NCBI RefSeq assembly: GCF_000003195.3
Contig: NC_012879.2
Location: forward strand, 23,735,367 to 23,799,366
DNA length: 64,000 nt
From: Sorghum bicolor
Taxonomy: Eukaryota; Streptophyta; Magnoliopsida; Poales; Poaceae
Direction of reading: 5' to 3'
Shown: positions 32,396 through 44,000 of the stretch, one piece after another
How the letters are laid out: each line of letters opens with the position of its first letter
Numbering within the stretch: position 1 is the first letter of the stretch
Notes under the pieces: generated by a model
Databases searched by the model: none
The model's input: only the letters and a program-made list of their open reading frames with translations
Told to the model about the DNA's origin: nothing
Program-made: the position numbers and the translations under genes

Positions 32396-33766
32396 TCAAC
32401 GAGATCTGCAATATTTATTATAGACATATGCATCGACAACCGCCCTTTTAAAGTTTTTATAAATGGAAAGGAAGAGGGGGTTGGAGATCTTAAATGTGGT
32501 GATGTTGGAGAGACCAATAGATTGGGAAGATGTTGCATATGAGCATGGAGTAAACAAAGTGGCTATGAAATAAATTCCATGCTCATTAATGTTATCTTCG
32601 TCTCCAATCTGAATATTTGGAGTTTCTCCTGGATTGGTCTCACCTATGTCCTCTTCTGTAGTTGGATGAATCCCATCTTCAAAAGGAGTCAAGAACTCAC
32701 CATTTGAAATTGAACCAAAGTCAGAATTCATTAAGGCTTCTTCCTTATCCATCCATTCTACACATTCTAGCCATTTAGAACTTGTGATCAGGAAAGGGGA
32801 GGTGTTAGAATTTTCTATATGGCTTAGCTCTCCTTCACTTGATATGTCATCCTCGACTTCTTCATAATAGGAATCAGGACATTCTCTAAGAGAAACATTA
32901 TTGCAAGGATTTGAATTATCCCTGCTTGAAGGTCTCTTATGGAACCAGAAGTCTAAACCATCAGCATCTGAAAGATTTAAGGTCGGAATTCCTTCCTCCC
33001 TTGGAGAATTTTGGGTTATTGATGGTTTAGGATTGATAGCTAAAGTTTGGAATTGAAGTGGTTGTGATCTGGCTATCGAAACTTCTTCTTTTTGTCTAGG
33101 AACTGGTTCTGTCTCTTTCTCAGGGATATAAAAGCTAGGAGACTTTCTGCTCATTAAATCAATCAAATTCCAAGCTTCACTAGCGGATAGGTGGTGGAAA
33201 GATCCTCCAGAGGCCGCATGAAGGGTTTGCTTATCTTCCCTACTAAGGCCCTCAAAAAAATGAATTAGAAGAACTTCTTCTGGAATAGAAAGCTTTGGAC
33301 CAGTGAGAGTAAGGTTAATAAAGCGGTCCCATGATTTGCCAAGAGATTCTTCTTCCAGTTGTCTAAAAGAAATAATCTCACGCCGAAGTTCTGCCACTTT
33401 AGAGATTGGAAAATATTTTAAAAGAAAACTATTATGTAACTCCTTCCAATCTCCATGAACACTCCCTACTTTGAGTTTGTACCAATGTCTAGCTTTTCCC
33501 ATTAAAGAGAACGGAAAGAGCTTCCATTTAAGGGTCTCATCGGACATTCCTTCTATGCGAAGGAGGTCACAGACTCGATAAAACTCTCTTAGGTGGGTGT
33601 ATGGGTTTTCCTCACTTTCTCCTGAGAAAGGTTGTTTTTGAACAAATTCTATGTATTCGGGGTCTATCTCAAAACTAGATGCTATGATAGGCTTTGAAGA
33701 TTTTGGTGGTTCGAGATGTGTGCCCGTAGGTCTATGAAATTCATAGATAGACATGTTTGAATTCAT
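32396..33766 (-). CDS. Element D gag-like protein (456 aa)
   Basis: An uninterrupted frame begins 133 bases after the primer site. Residues about 25-190 match the retrotransposon gag pattern (FSGESEENPYTHLREFYRVC, then KWKLFPFSLMGKARHWY and LLKYFPISKV). There is no zinc knuckle; the C-terminal half is acidic and ends with a segment rich in aromatic residues (VVDAYVYNKYCRSR). Gag forms the particle that packages the RNA. Being intact while pol is absent suggests that D supplies its own particle or a packaging helper. Whether it is translated is unknown. Confidence 0.8.
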   Translation of the reverse strand: MNSNMSIYEFHRPTGTHLEPPKSSKPIIASSFEIDPEYIEFVQKQPFSGESEENPYTHLREFYRVCDLLRIEGMSDETLKWKLFPFSLMGKARHWYKLKVGSVHGDWKELHNSFLLKYFPISKVAELRREIISFRQLEEESLGKSWDRFINLTLTGPKLSIPEEVLLIHFFEGLSREDKQTLHAASGGSFHHLSASEAWNLIDLMSRKSPSFYIPEKETEPVPRQKEEVSIARSQPLQFQTLAINPKPSITQNSPREEGIPTLNLSDADGLDFWFHKRPSSRDNSNPCNNVSLRECPDSYYEEVEDDISSEGELSHIENSNTSPFLITSSKWLECVEWMDKEEALMNSDFGSISNGEFLTPFEDGIHPTTEEDIGETNPGETPNIQIGDEDNINEHGIYFIATLFTPCSYATSSQSIGLSNITTFKISNPLFLSIYKNFKRAVVDAYVYNKYCRSR

Positions 33767-33898
33767 GATAGACCAGAGATCAAGGATTAGATAAGAGGAA
33801 AGATTAGCAGAGATGAGGCAAAGGATAAAAGGAAAATATTTTTTTATATATTTTTTAGAAAATGATTAAGCTAGTTCGTAGTCAACTCAGCAACCGTT

Positions 33899-33916
33899 TC
33901 CCCGGCAACGGCGCCA
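33899..33916 (-). other. Primer-binding site of element D (tRNA-Asp type)
   Basis: The minus strand reads TGGCGCCGTTGCCGGGGA, the complement expected for a plant tRNA-Asp 3' end, eight bases from the 5' LTR. Confidence 0.9.
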
Positions 33917-33924
33917 AAAATGCT

Positions 33925-35263
33925 TGTTGACACTTGCTAACACCACTTGAATACTAGGTTGTCATCCCCAGCATGGCACTAGAGTGTACTATGGTATTTA
34001 TACGCACACAGATAATCCGCAAGCTCACGGATACCGTTGAAGCTTTTACCCGGTTAAAGGTTTTATCGTATCCACAGGGAAACGGGAGAACCAACTACGC
34101 TCTAACTTAACCAAGATAAGTAAATAGGTGTAAATAGGAAAGATAGTAGAATCCAATAAGAACAATATTAAAGGTAAGATAACAGTGGGTGATAATATGG
34201 GAATAGAGAGTAGAGCAATTCTAGTATATGGGCGATGGTAGCAGAATAGAGAGGATAACTATGGTTTCTCTACTTCAAAGAGGTATGTCTATGTCTGGGA
34301 CGAACCACGTGATAAGAGTACACCACAAAGGATGCTTATCCTTAGGCCGATAAACCCTACCCATCCTGCTAACGAGAGGTGGACTACAGAGGACCAACGT
34401 AACTGTCACCTACGCGGCCTACCACACGATCCAGCTAGACAGGGGATATCCACAAGTAATCTACATCTAAGCACCTCGCTTACACCTATACTACAACTCT
34501 CACCTATAGCGTCCTATAGATTAAAGTACTCAAAAGAGTTGTGAACCAGAGCATACATGATTAGTAATTGCATAATGAATTATTAGTAGATTACCAGAGT
34601 CATCCCATGAGCAAGCTTGATTAGAGCTTGATCATGACGAAGTACAACCTGAGGAAGAACCGACTGGCCGGCCTCTCCTCTAATCCTCCTTCGCTCTCCA
34701 TCTTGCTACTATCTAGATCTACTCTAGTTTAGAGAAGAGAGGAGAGCACTCATCTCTAAACCCTAGCTTTTGCTCTGTCTATGAATAATGAATAATGAAC
34801 AAGGGGTGCCTCTTCCAGGGGCCAGGGGGTCTGGTTATATAGTTTTTTCAGATGAATCTAGGCCGTCGGATCAAACCGACATTGATCGTGTGGTTTTCCT
34901 TGAAGTATTAGGTCAGTGGAGCATGATCCGCGAAGTTGAAGCTGATTGGTTACTGTAGCTGGGCGGGCACCCAAGGGACTTGGGCGGGCGCCCTGCCCCC
35001 AGGCCCGATCGGCCTCCCGTTCGTTCCCGTGGCTTTTGGAGTCTTCTAGATGGTAGAAAATTGCGCGGCACGTTAATATCTCTATGTAAACCCGACGTGT
35101 GGTCCTTTCTTTCATATTTCCTGATAACCCCCTGCAGAAATAGACAAACACCAAAACTGGTGGAATTCTGTCAGACAAAACCCTAAGTCTAGATGTTGAT
35201 TTCATTAGGATCCTTTTCTTTGTTTATTTGATAATTAAATTTGATACTTAAGGACCGTCAACA
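33925..35263 (-). repeat. Element D 5' LTR
   Basis: 1,339 bp, matches 27,337-28,675; followed by the gtaat duplication. Confidence 0.95.
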
Positions 35264-36815
35264 GTAATCTACCTAGGTAACTAGGATCTGCAAGCGCACA
35301 AAACTATCATGTGTAGCACTTCGCGTGGTGAGTAATCATGTGTCAATTTATAATTTCCCAAAGGAAGGCTAGGGTGATGTGGTCGAGATGGGTAAGAATG
35401 AATAATCAGAGCTAGGAATGGTAAATGGATGGGTAAAGGATAACCAAACTAATCTACCAGCTAACCTAGATAATTAAGAGTGGTAGTACATTTAGGGGAC
35501 CTAGTAAAAGGATAGCACTAGTTATTCAAGTCCAGTAAGAGGTGTACCCGTCCTGAATCTCAGGCATAAAGCACAACGAGCCTTATGTTTTAAGAACTAG
35601 ACCGAACATGGGGGAATACGTAGGCAATTAGGGTTGTCACCACCTAGTGCTACCCCAGCTATTCATGGGTCCAGCTGTATCTGAAAGTAAGCCTACAGCC
35701 TAGGCACTGTGCTTAATCTATACTACTACTATCTTTACCGGAGCTCTAGAGTAAAGACACCCTTACCAGACGACAGAGCAATACTAGCTTGAACAACTAA
35801 CACTAAACTAACGAAGCACTTATCCCAACACAATGAAGCACCTAAGCTCACTAATGATATGATCACTGTAAACTAAGTACTTCAAAGGTAAATAGCACTC
35901 AATATACCAAAGGTAAATGATAAATAAATGAGTACTAAGATAGCAAAGGTATAATACCAGAGTGGAGAGGAGGAAGACTCTTCCCGTCTCCAAGCTGAGC
36001 TACGCCTGGCTACTCCTCCCGCTTACAACTCCCCGCTGCTAGAGCAAAGCTGAGCTAGAGGCAGAGAGGCTATGGAGCCAAGGTGACTACCTAAGCGAGG
36101 AAGCTACTAAGCTAACACTTACTCTAAGCTCTATGCTATGCTTGAGCTTCTTCTTGTGTTTTCTTCTTTTCTCCGCTCCTCAAAACAATGCTCGAGGGGG
36201 TCCTTTTATAGGCTAGGGAGTCTTCTGGTGGAAAGAGCTCACAAGGGAGTGAAGAGGAGTGGCGGGCGCCAAAATGGGGTGGCGGGCGCCACTCCCCCCT
36301 GGTGGGCGCTAGGGATCTACGGCGAGCGCCACCCTTGGTAAATCGCCTTTGCTCCCGATGGTCCAGATGATCTCCTAAGGTTGGTTTCCAGTAAGACATG
36401 TGTCAGAGTACCGTTTTGTCACATGTTGGAAGGCCATGATCCATGTGACAACATGTTCGGGCCATTGGATCAAACCATCATTGCTTTGGACGCCTTAGAT
36501 GGACTCCTAGAGGTGTCACGTGGATCGGTGACGTGCCTAGCCACATAGGGGGTGGCGCCCGCCAGGTGGGCCCGATGGCCGCCACCTTGGCATGGCGCCC
36601 CCACCCTGGTTGGCCTATGTGGCACCAGGTGTGGTGGGTTGCCTTCCAAGTTGGTCCTTTTCGCTCTTTTCTAGTTATTTCCTGCATACAAATAAATTTC
36701 TATGAACATGTGGAACTTGGTAAGTAATAACCAAAATATGCACATGTTCATGTTGATTTACCATGGTTTTGGATGGAATGTTGATGGTCAAAATAGGTGT
36801 TAAGGACCATCAACA

Positions 36816-37491
36816 ATGAGCAGTGGTGTTAGCTTGAGGAGTTTCTTCATCTCCAAGGTTTGGATTTTTTTGACAAGAAATCAGAGCTAAATGCAACAAC
36901 TTAGAATTTGATGTTGATCACTTTCCAATACTGGCTCTAGTGATTTTTCCTTCCTCTTCTTATCCTTATTGGTCACACAATTTGGTTTTGTCTTAGCTTC
37001 CTTGTTAGATGACCTATTCCGAGGATAGGGGAAACCATAATGCTTACAAACAATGGTATTGATCCTGATATCCCGATGTATTACTACCAACACCTCCATG
37101 GGCTCATACTTTTCCAAGCTTCTGCAACTTCTCTCTTCACTGGTCCTAAGATGCACTGTTGAGAGTTCCCATTCTGAGTCATTCCTTCTACTTCTTGTTT
37201 TTGCATGGCTAGAAGCTTCTCCTTATTGGATGCATTTAAGCGTGGCATGGCTGGGTCCTTTTGTTCTTTCATGCCAACGGTCTCCTTGTTATGAGCCATT
37301 AAATTGGACAAGGAGGGAGGACTTAGAATAGAGATAAAGTTTTATAATAGAATAGGGCAGAAGCAAGCATTACTTTTAGCAATTATCAAGGTTAAATGGA
37401 AAGCAGAAAGTGAGCAAGGATAGAAGCATGCTAAAACATCCAATTCTAACTAGGCTTGCGTTCTATAGTCAGTATTACTTTGATACCACTT
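36816..37491 (-). mobile_element. Element F internal fragment with iMet-type primer site
   Basis: Sequence between element C and the LTR at 37,492. On the minus strand TGGTATCA (37,482-37,489) stands two bases from the LTR end, the classic start of a tRNA-iMet primer site. Two overlapping short frames (37,311-37,084 and 37,156-36,887) may be gag remains, but no domain is recognised. The rest of F was displaced by the C insertion. Confidence 0.55.
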
Positions 37492-39213
37492 TGTAATACC
37501 TGATTTTAAGGACAAAACTAGATATACACCATATGTGAGTCCTAAAAGCCAAATCTAACATATAGCTACAAATGAGGTGTAATATAAAAAGACAATGCAT
37601 AAATTATATAACATACTTAATATATTAGAGATAACCTTAGGCAGCAAACAATAGAAGATAACTCTAACTTTGGGTATTAACTCCACTCTACAGTATCCAA
37701 ACTGACTGGTTGATTACAAGCCGAACACTCCTCCTAAAGTGTGGGGGAAATAACAAGAGTGAGTCCATGTCGAACTTTACAAGAAGTATAGCAACAAGAT
37801 TGTATAAATCCTACAATCTCATGATCAATGTGACATAAATAATGTATAGCACAAAACAATAAACAATGAGTATCTTAACACAAAGTGGTGAACCAAGGTT
37901 ACTAACATGTAGTTTACGTGAAAACAAATCCAACATAATTTGAATGGGTCAAATCAGAGTTAAAACAAACATTTTATGGCTAAAACAAACTCAGTGGCAG
38001 TTTTGTAATTTGTGAAAATGTATTTTGAAAATAGAATGAGCTGAAATACGTTTTCAAACTCAGATGATGTATTCTTGAATGACGCTTTAGGACTGCGGGT
38101 TGATTTAGAAAGATTATAGGGTCTCTTTAACAAATTTCACGCTGAAGAGGTATCTTCTAATCCTCGCACTTGATCTCGGATCCGACGGCCGAGAAGGATT
38201 AGGGAAGGTTGCGACAGCCGGAACAGGAACTCCGGCCGGCGGTTTCCATTGCTGGCATTAGAAGCTCGCCGCAGTTAGGGTAAAAACGCCTAGAAAGCTC
38301 TATTTTCCACGGTAACATAATGAGAACGCACAGAGGACCTTGGTGAATTCACCAGAGATGGATCGGAGCAAAGGCGTCACAAATCCCATCGCGGCGGCAA
38401 AACTCCTCCTGCAAACAATTTGTGATGAAGAACAAGGAAAAGAGAGCCAAAGAATAGTAAGAAGCGGTGCTTGCGGGTTTCCTATAGTAAGGCGAGACTT
38501 GGCAAAAAGTTTTCCGTCAACCTTCGGGTAGTTCACTACATGGACAGCGGCAGCAACTCAAGCTCCGAGTTTCGCGAGATCCGAACATGCAGGGTGGCGA
38601 GGCTAGGGCTTAGGGTTCAGAAAAATTGACGGCGCGTGCTACTCTGTCTTATAAAGAGCCAAGGCGTGCTGGTTAAGCCAACATCAAAGAGGAATCATAC
38701 GTCCCATTCTCCTGGTCGGAGGAGAGTCCAGGATGTCTCCGACTCGAGGTCGGAGAAGGCGACTGACTTGTGGAGTCAGGATGACAGTGAGAGAGGGGTT
38801 GGGCCAGCTCGTCAGTGAGAGCGAGGGGGAAATGATGCGAGCGGTGGCTTGCTAGGCCGTTCTAGGCCACGACGGCTTGCATGTGGGTGGGAGAAAGGGG
38901 AAGGGAGTTGGGCCAGCATCCTGCTGGGCCGACTGCGTGTGCAATTGGGCCAAAATAGAGGGAGGGAGAGTTCTTCTCTTTTTTTTCTTTTATTCAAAAG
39001 CCATTTCAAATGATTTTTTAAAAAATCTATTTTGAATTTTGAGTTCAACTACACTCATCATAATAAATAAAATGCAATGGTATATATGCTCAAACATATT
39101 GCAAACTCCTATGATAAATTTTAATTTAATAAAAAAATATTATTTCTATATTTTATGAGCATAAAAATATAAAATTAAATTAATTTTTTCTATTTTGAAA
39201 ACTTGCAAAATTT
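37492..39213 (-). repeat. Element F LTR, right end not identifiable
   Basis: It begins TGTAATACCTG on the plus strand directly after the iMet primer site. A minus-strand TATA box (CTTTATAAGAC) lies near 38,650-38,660. The far end should carry the matching LTR terminus but fades into AT-rich sequence around 39,000-39,213, close to the PERK promoter, so it appears truncated or diverged. No gene is seen. Confidence 0.5.
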
Positions 39214-39397
39214 AGGTATATGATAGTTTGTGCGTGTACGTCTACAGGTAGCTCACCATTTCTGCTCAATCTTCCCTTGCTTAGATGGAAGCCGTTTTCT
39301 CAAAAGGAGGAGGAAGCAGTGCGTAGTAGATAATGGCAGGGAGGCGACTACTTCCTTGTCCCTTCTTTCCATCCTCCTCTTCCCCACTAGCACTTGC

Positions 39398-39409
39398 ATA
39401 TATATAAAT
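39398..39409 (+). promoter_or_regulatory. Candidate TATA box of the PERK gene
   Basis: ATATATATAAAT lies upstream of a pyrimidine-rich leader. It implies a start near 39,430-39,440, within 200 bases of the last recognisable element F sequence. Confidence 0.5.
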
Positions 39410-39434
39410 CTAATAAGCCATGCATTATTCTATC

Positions 39435-40994
39435 TATGTATATAGATACACAATCATACATACATACATACATATAAAATTGTGAATTCCGGTCGTCGTG
39501 TTCCAGGAAGCACGTACAGCCCAGAGAGTCGTCGTTGCCACGTTCTTGAGCTCCCCCAACAGCAAGAGAGAGAGGCTGTGAGAAAAGAGAACGCAAGCCC
39601 AATGCTGCGGTAGTCGATGGCAACACATTCTTGAAAAGAGACCAGGCAACCTCTGCTCTTCTTCGTCTTCTCATATCCTCTCTTGCTTTTCTGGCGCAAA
39701 TGCGGTATGGGAATTGAGACGCATTGCCTGGTCGATTGGCTCGCACTGGTTCTCGCGCTGCACGTTTGGTTCTTGGCCTGAATTTTGGAGGTGGTACCTG
39801 CAGCTGCAGCTTCCTGATTCTGATTCAAGGTATGGTTCTATGTCTGCTTCTCATCTGCTTTCTGCATTATGGTTCACGATTCCTGTTTGGACCTTCAAAT
39901 GTCCCCTCTTAATATGCTCGAGAAGGAAGGACGAAGTTTCCATTAATTCAATTCTCCCATTTACTAGAGCTAAAAGAACTCTTTCTTTATTTCCTTTTTT
40001 GCTTTAAGAAATGAAATTTCTAAGGCCTCGAACCATGCACTTATCTGTAGATTGGAATACTTGTCAAATGTCATTTGCTGGGGAGGCTTGGACATTCGCA
40101 TTATATATCAACCGAAGAAAATCTAATTTATTAGGAATCAGTTCATCTGGAATCTACTCATCATGATACTACAACCTGATGGAGATCCAAATCTAGACTT
40201 CAGTTTAGCTCCATGAACCTTCTTCTGCTTGACTATTTCATTCAATCTTTCTGAGAAGAGGCGTAGCAGACTGAGCTGCGATTTTTCCTCTTCTGTAATC
40301 TGTGCCCACAATGTTGTATGTATCCCATGTTTAAAAAAAAAACGCATACGCTGAGTTCGTGATCACAGCTAGCAGCAACGGTAGACGAAGCAATCCTCCT
40401 CTCGAATTGGATATGTTGTGCAAAATTATTATGATTCACGCTCATGATGTTAACACACTGAAAATGGTGATTTAATCAGATTTCAACCATAGCCATGGTT
40501 CCATTTATGCATGGAGCCATGGATCAATGAAATTCTTGGAAAAATAAATAAAGATATGAACCATCTTTTCTTGCTCTGGTTTAAGGCCTTGTTTACTTCC
40601 AAAAATTTTCAAGATTCTACGTCACATCGAATCTTGTGGCACATGCATGGAACATTAAATATAGATAAAAACAACAACTGATTACACAGTTTGACTATAA
40701 GTCATGAGATGAATCTTTTGAGCTTAGTTACTCCATAATTGGACAATGTTTATCTAATAAAACAAAAGTGCTACAGGACCCAAAAACAAAAATTTCTAGT
40801 AACTGAACAAGGCCAATCAAACCTTGTATTCCTCACAATGGTGTTGTTGTTTCAGGCTTTCAACAATCACTTAGGAGTTGACTTCCAAGTTCCAACTGAT
40901 TCGAACAAAATTATGCCTATCAACAATCATGGCTGGATGGTTTTTTTTAACAATTTGGCGCTAACTTGCTTTCCTCCAATCTCATCTTTTGCAG
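39435..40994 (+). other. PERK leader exon and 5' UTR intron
   Basis: A non-coding exon (about 39,435-39,829) ends at a good donor (CAAG/GTATGG); the intron ends TTTTGCAG at 40,994, 15 bases before the start codon. The exon has a CATA microsatellite (39,455-39,474) and three tiny upstream open frames (ATGs at 39,602, 39,617 and 39,700). The intron contains a small transposon (40,585-40,814). The exact transcription start is inferred. Confidence 0.55.
40585..40814. mobile_element. Small inverted-repeat element (MITE) in the PERK leader intron
   Basis: 230 bp bounded by GGCCTTGTTTACTTCC and its near-inverse GTAACTGAACAAGGCC. The interior (CGTCACATCGAATCTTG, CATGGAACATTAAATATAG) is typical of a very abundant grass MITE. 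A 3-bp target duplication is not clear. Superfamily assignment (PIF/Harbinger-like) is tentative. Confidence 0.8.
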
Positions 40995-41009
40995 GAGTTG
41001 TACGACAAA

Positions 41010-44000
41010 ATGAGAACTCTGCTCCAGGCCCCCGCTACAGCCGGCGCCGGCGCCGCCGTCGGCAGTGTGCCAAACACGTTGGCGACCCCGGGCTCAGGCC
41101 CTCCTCCCTCCTTGCCTTCGACGCCAACCGGCTCCACACCGCCGCCTACCGTTACGTCATCTTCTTCTTCCGCTCCTCCGTCGTCACCGTCCTCTGCCCC
41201 GACACCACCTTCCCCGTCTTCTCCTACTCCGTCGCCACCTTCCCCTTCGACACCACCGGCTGCGGCACCACCACCTCCTTCACCGGTTGCCAGTACCCCT
41301 CCGCCGCCTCAAGCATCGTCTCCACCCCCACCAGCCGCATTGCCTCCCCCACCACCAGCCACATTGCCGCCCCCACCACCGGTGCCGATGCCCACAGCCG
41401 CACCGCCTCCGCCCGCCGTCGCATCGCCCCCACCGGACATTGCCGCGCACCCGCCTTCCACCACGCAGGTGTCACCACCGCCCTCCGCTCCCCCACCACG
41501 GCGGTCCCACGCAAAGCCGCCTTCTTCAAGCCCGTCTTCTCCGCCACTCGCAGCGCAGCCAACCCCATCTCCCGTGGCCGCCACGCCGCCGCCTGCAGTT
41601 CACTCCCCCGTGGATTACGTCCCTCCTCCGCCGGCGCGGACGAGCTCAACCCCCGCCAAGCACTCGCCTACGGCAGTTGATACTAATGCCACCACGCCGC
41701 CGCCGTCCAGCAGTAGCGGTAGCGGGCTGACCTCTGGTGCGACGGCCGGCGTGGCGATCGTGGTGGTGATCATTGTCCTCGGCTTCGCTGGCGTGTTCGT
41801 CTGCCTGTCGAAGCGGCGGAGGCGGAAGCAGGCCGACCGTTACTATGCCGGCTTCGCCGTGCCATCCTACACGCCGCAGCACCTGTCCGGTGAGGCGCCG
41901 TTCCTGCGCGCGCCGTCTACACCGGGGTCGATGAACTTCAGCATGGGTGGCGGAGGCAGCGGCCCGCCTGGTATGTCGACGCCGATAAGCCAAACATATG
42001 GTCAGCAGCCATGGGGCGCGTCGTCGGCCAACTACAGCGCGACGGCGGGGAGCCAGGGCCCCGCGCGAAGCGTGGCGACGTCGGCGTCCGGCGAGCTTAG
42101 CGTGGGCAACACCAAGGCGTTCATGTTCGATGAGCTGTACAACATCACTGCTGGGTTCGCACGCGAGAACGTGCTTGGCGAGGGCGGTTTCGGGTGCGTG
42201 TTCAAAGGCACGCTCGGCGACGGGAAGGTGGTGGCCGTGAAGCAGCTCAAGGGCGGTGGTGGGCAGGGCGAGCGCGAGTTCCAGGCGGAGGTGGAGATCA
42301 TCAGCCGCGTCCACCACCGCCACCTCGTGTCGCTCGTCGGCTACTGCATTGCCGAGGACCACCGCCTCCTCGTCTACGACTTTGTCTCCAACAACACGCT
42401 GCACCACCACCTCCATGGTAACAAAACTTTCTTCTTTTACTTCATTGTAAGTATGTACCTATGTATGTAAAAACCAATTGTTCCTAGTAATGAATGAATG
42501 GCACATTGTCTGTCACTCGATCGTGTAGGGAGGGGAAGGCCTGCAATGGACTGGTCGACGAGGGTCAAGATCGCGGCGGGCTCAGCGCGTGGATTGGCCT
42601 ACCTCCATGAGGATTGTAAGATCGATGGACGCTGTTTGGACTTGAGTTTTTCAAAGTTTGATGTGTCAGAACTCAGAAAATGGAGATTTTGATCTTGATG
42701 TTTGGTTATCGTAGGTCATCCAAGGATCATTCACAGGGATATCAAGTCGTCAAACATCTTGCTTGATGACCAGTTTGAGGCTCAGGTTAGTTCGTTAGCA
42801 CACTCACAATGCAGACTCTATCATAAAGTATAAATTTATTTATTACCTCGAACAATGTGGACTTAGAGTCTAAATAAGACATGAAGTATTATTTTTTCTA
42901 CCTATTTCTTCAATAAATATGCTGCCGCATCAGCAAAATACAATAAATAATATGTAATTAATGGTCTTGGACTCTGTGATATAGTCTTACATTGTGAGGC
43001 CTTGTTTACTTCCACCTCAAAACCCAAAATTTTTCAAGATTCTCCGTCACATCGAATCTGTAGACGTATGCATGGAGTATTAAATATAGAAAAAAATAAA
43101 AACTAATTGCAAAGTTTCGTCGAAATTGACGAGACGAATCTTTTAAGCCTTGTTAGTATATAGTTAAACAATAATTTTCACAAACAAATGAAAGTTCTAC
43201 AAAATTTTTTCCTTTAGAAACTAAACAATGCCTGAGTGCCCTTATCGCACCAAATTTCAATATTTCAGAACTCTGAATTAATGCTTATGATATATACTTA
43301 AATGGTTGTCGGTATGCTCAGCTCCTGATGATGCTTTCAATGATCAGGTAGCTGATTTCGGGCTCGCAAGGCTAGCGGAGAACGATGTCACACATATTTC
43401 AACTCGTGTTATGGGCACATTTGGGTAATCAACTTGCATATAGATGCTAATCTCAGCAAAAAGTATAAAACAAAAGGAATAATTGTGATTATGCGTCTCC
43501 GATGTACACAGGTACCTGGCTCCAGAGTATGCGTCCACAGGGAAGCTGACCGAGAAATCAGACGTGTTCTCCTTCGGCGTTGTCCTCCTAGAGCTCATCA
43601 CCGGCCGGAAGCCCGTGGATTCATCGCGCCCCCTAGGTGATGAGAGCCTTGTGGAGTGGGTAAGCTCCTGCAGTGGTACTACCGCCACTCTCTGCAGCTA
43701 TGCAAACTCACTCTTGTACCAAGCACTGATAGTGATAGCATGCTGCTTAATCACAACCCAATCTTATATTACACAGTCGAGACCACTACTGAACCACGCA
43801 ATCGAGAATCAGGACTTTGATGAGCTAGTTGACCCCCGGCTCGATGGGAACTTCGACGACGTTGAGATGTTCCAGGTGATTGAGGCGGCTGCGGCATGCA
43901 TCCGGCACTCGGCTGCCAGGAGGCCCAAAATGGGGCAGGTACATACTATTGACTATTCAGCCTAATCTACCAGCCATTTAACAATATTTTTCTCTCACAA

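Larger units (their letters stand above)
27337..35263 (-). mobile_element. Element D: non-autonomous Athila-like LTR element carrying only gag
   Basis: 7,927 bp with two 1,339-bp LTRs (TGTTGACACTTG...GGACCGTCAACA), about 15 differences between them by eye, and a perfect 5-bp duplication gtaat at 27,332-27,336 and 35,264-35,268. The tRNA-Asp-type primer site lies at 33,899-33,916 and the polypurine stretch GCTTGGGGGAGTT next to 28,676. Gag is the only coding region; no protease, reverse transcriptase or integrase motifs were seen in 28,676-32,395. It needs enzymes from another element. Confidence 0.93.
25032..36815 (-). mobile_element. Element C: old Athila-like Ty3/gypsy element, split by A and D
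   Basis: Internal sequence (25,032-27,064) with gag and protease remains, a tRNA-Asp-type primer site, and a 5' LTR at 27,091-36,815 that is interrupted by element D. Its 3' half should lie to the left of element A, outside the window. Removing D and one copy of gtaat leaves an LTR of about 1,793 bp from TGTTGGAAATTC to GGACCATCAACA. The right flank (atgag...) belongs to element F. Confidence 0.75.
27091..36815 (-). repeat. Element C 5' LTR, split into 27,091-27,336 and 35,264-36,815 by element D
   Basis: The outer right part has a minus-strand TATA box (CTATAAAAGG) near 36,202-36,212 and, upstream of it, GC-rich GGCGGGCGCC blocks (36,255-36,335). The left part contains degenerate repeats resembling the LTR end plus primer site (see findings). 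Confidence 0.8.

Noticed and set aside
33899..33916. Possible tRNA-Asp gene
   Set aside because: Only the 3'-end complement is present, directly inside an LTR; it is a primer-binding site.
38300..38536. Small minus-strand frame in the element F LTR
   Set aside because: No recognisable domain and located within LTR sequence; kept only as part of the LTR.
40739..41680. Open frame of 313 aa overlapping the PERK first coding exon
   Set aside because: It reads the proline-rich region in another frame and begins inside the MITE-containing intron. The PERK frame continues into a complete kinase with splice sites.
41224..42416. Several long minus-strand frames opposite the PERK gene
   Set aside because: They are shadows of GC-rich proline codons and kinase sequence, with no recognisable domain.
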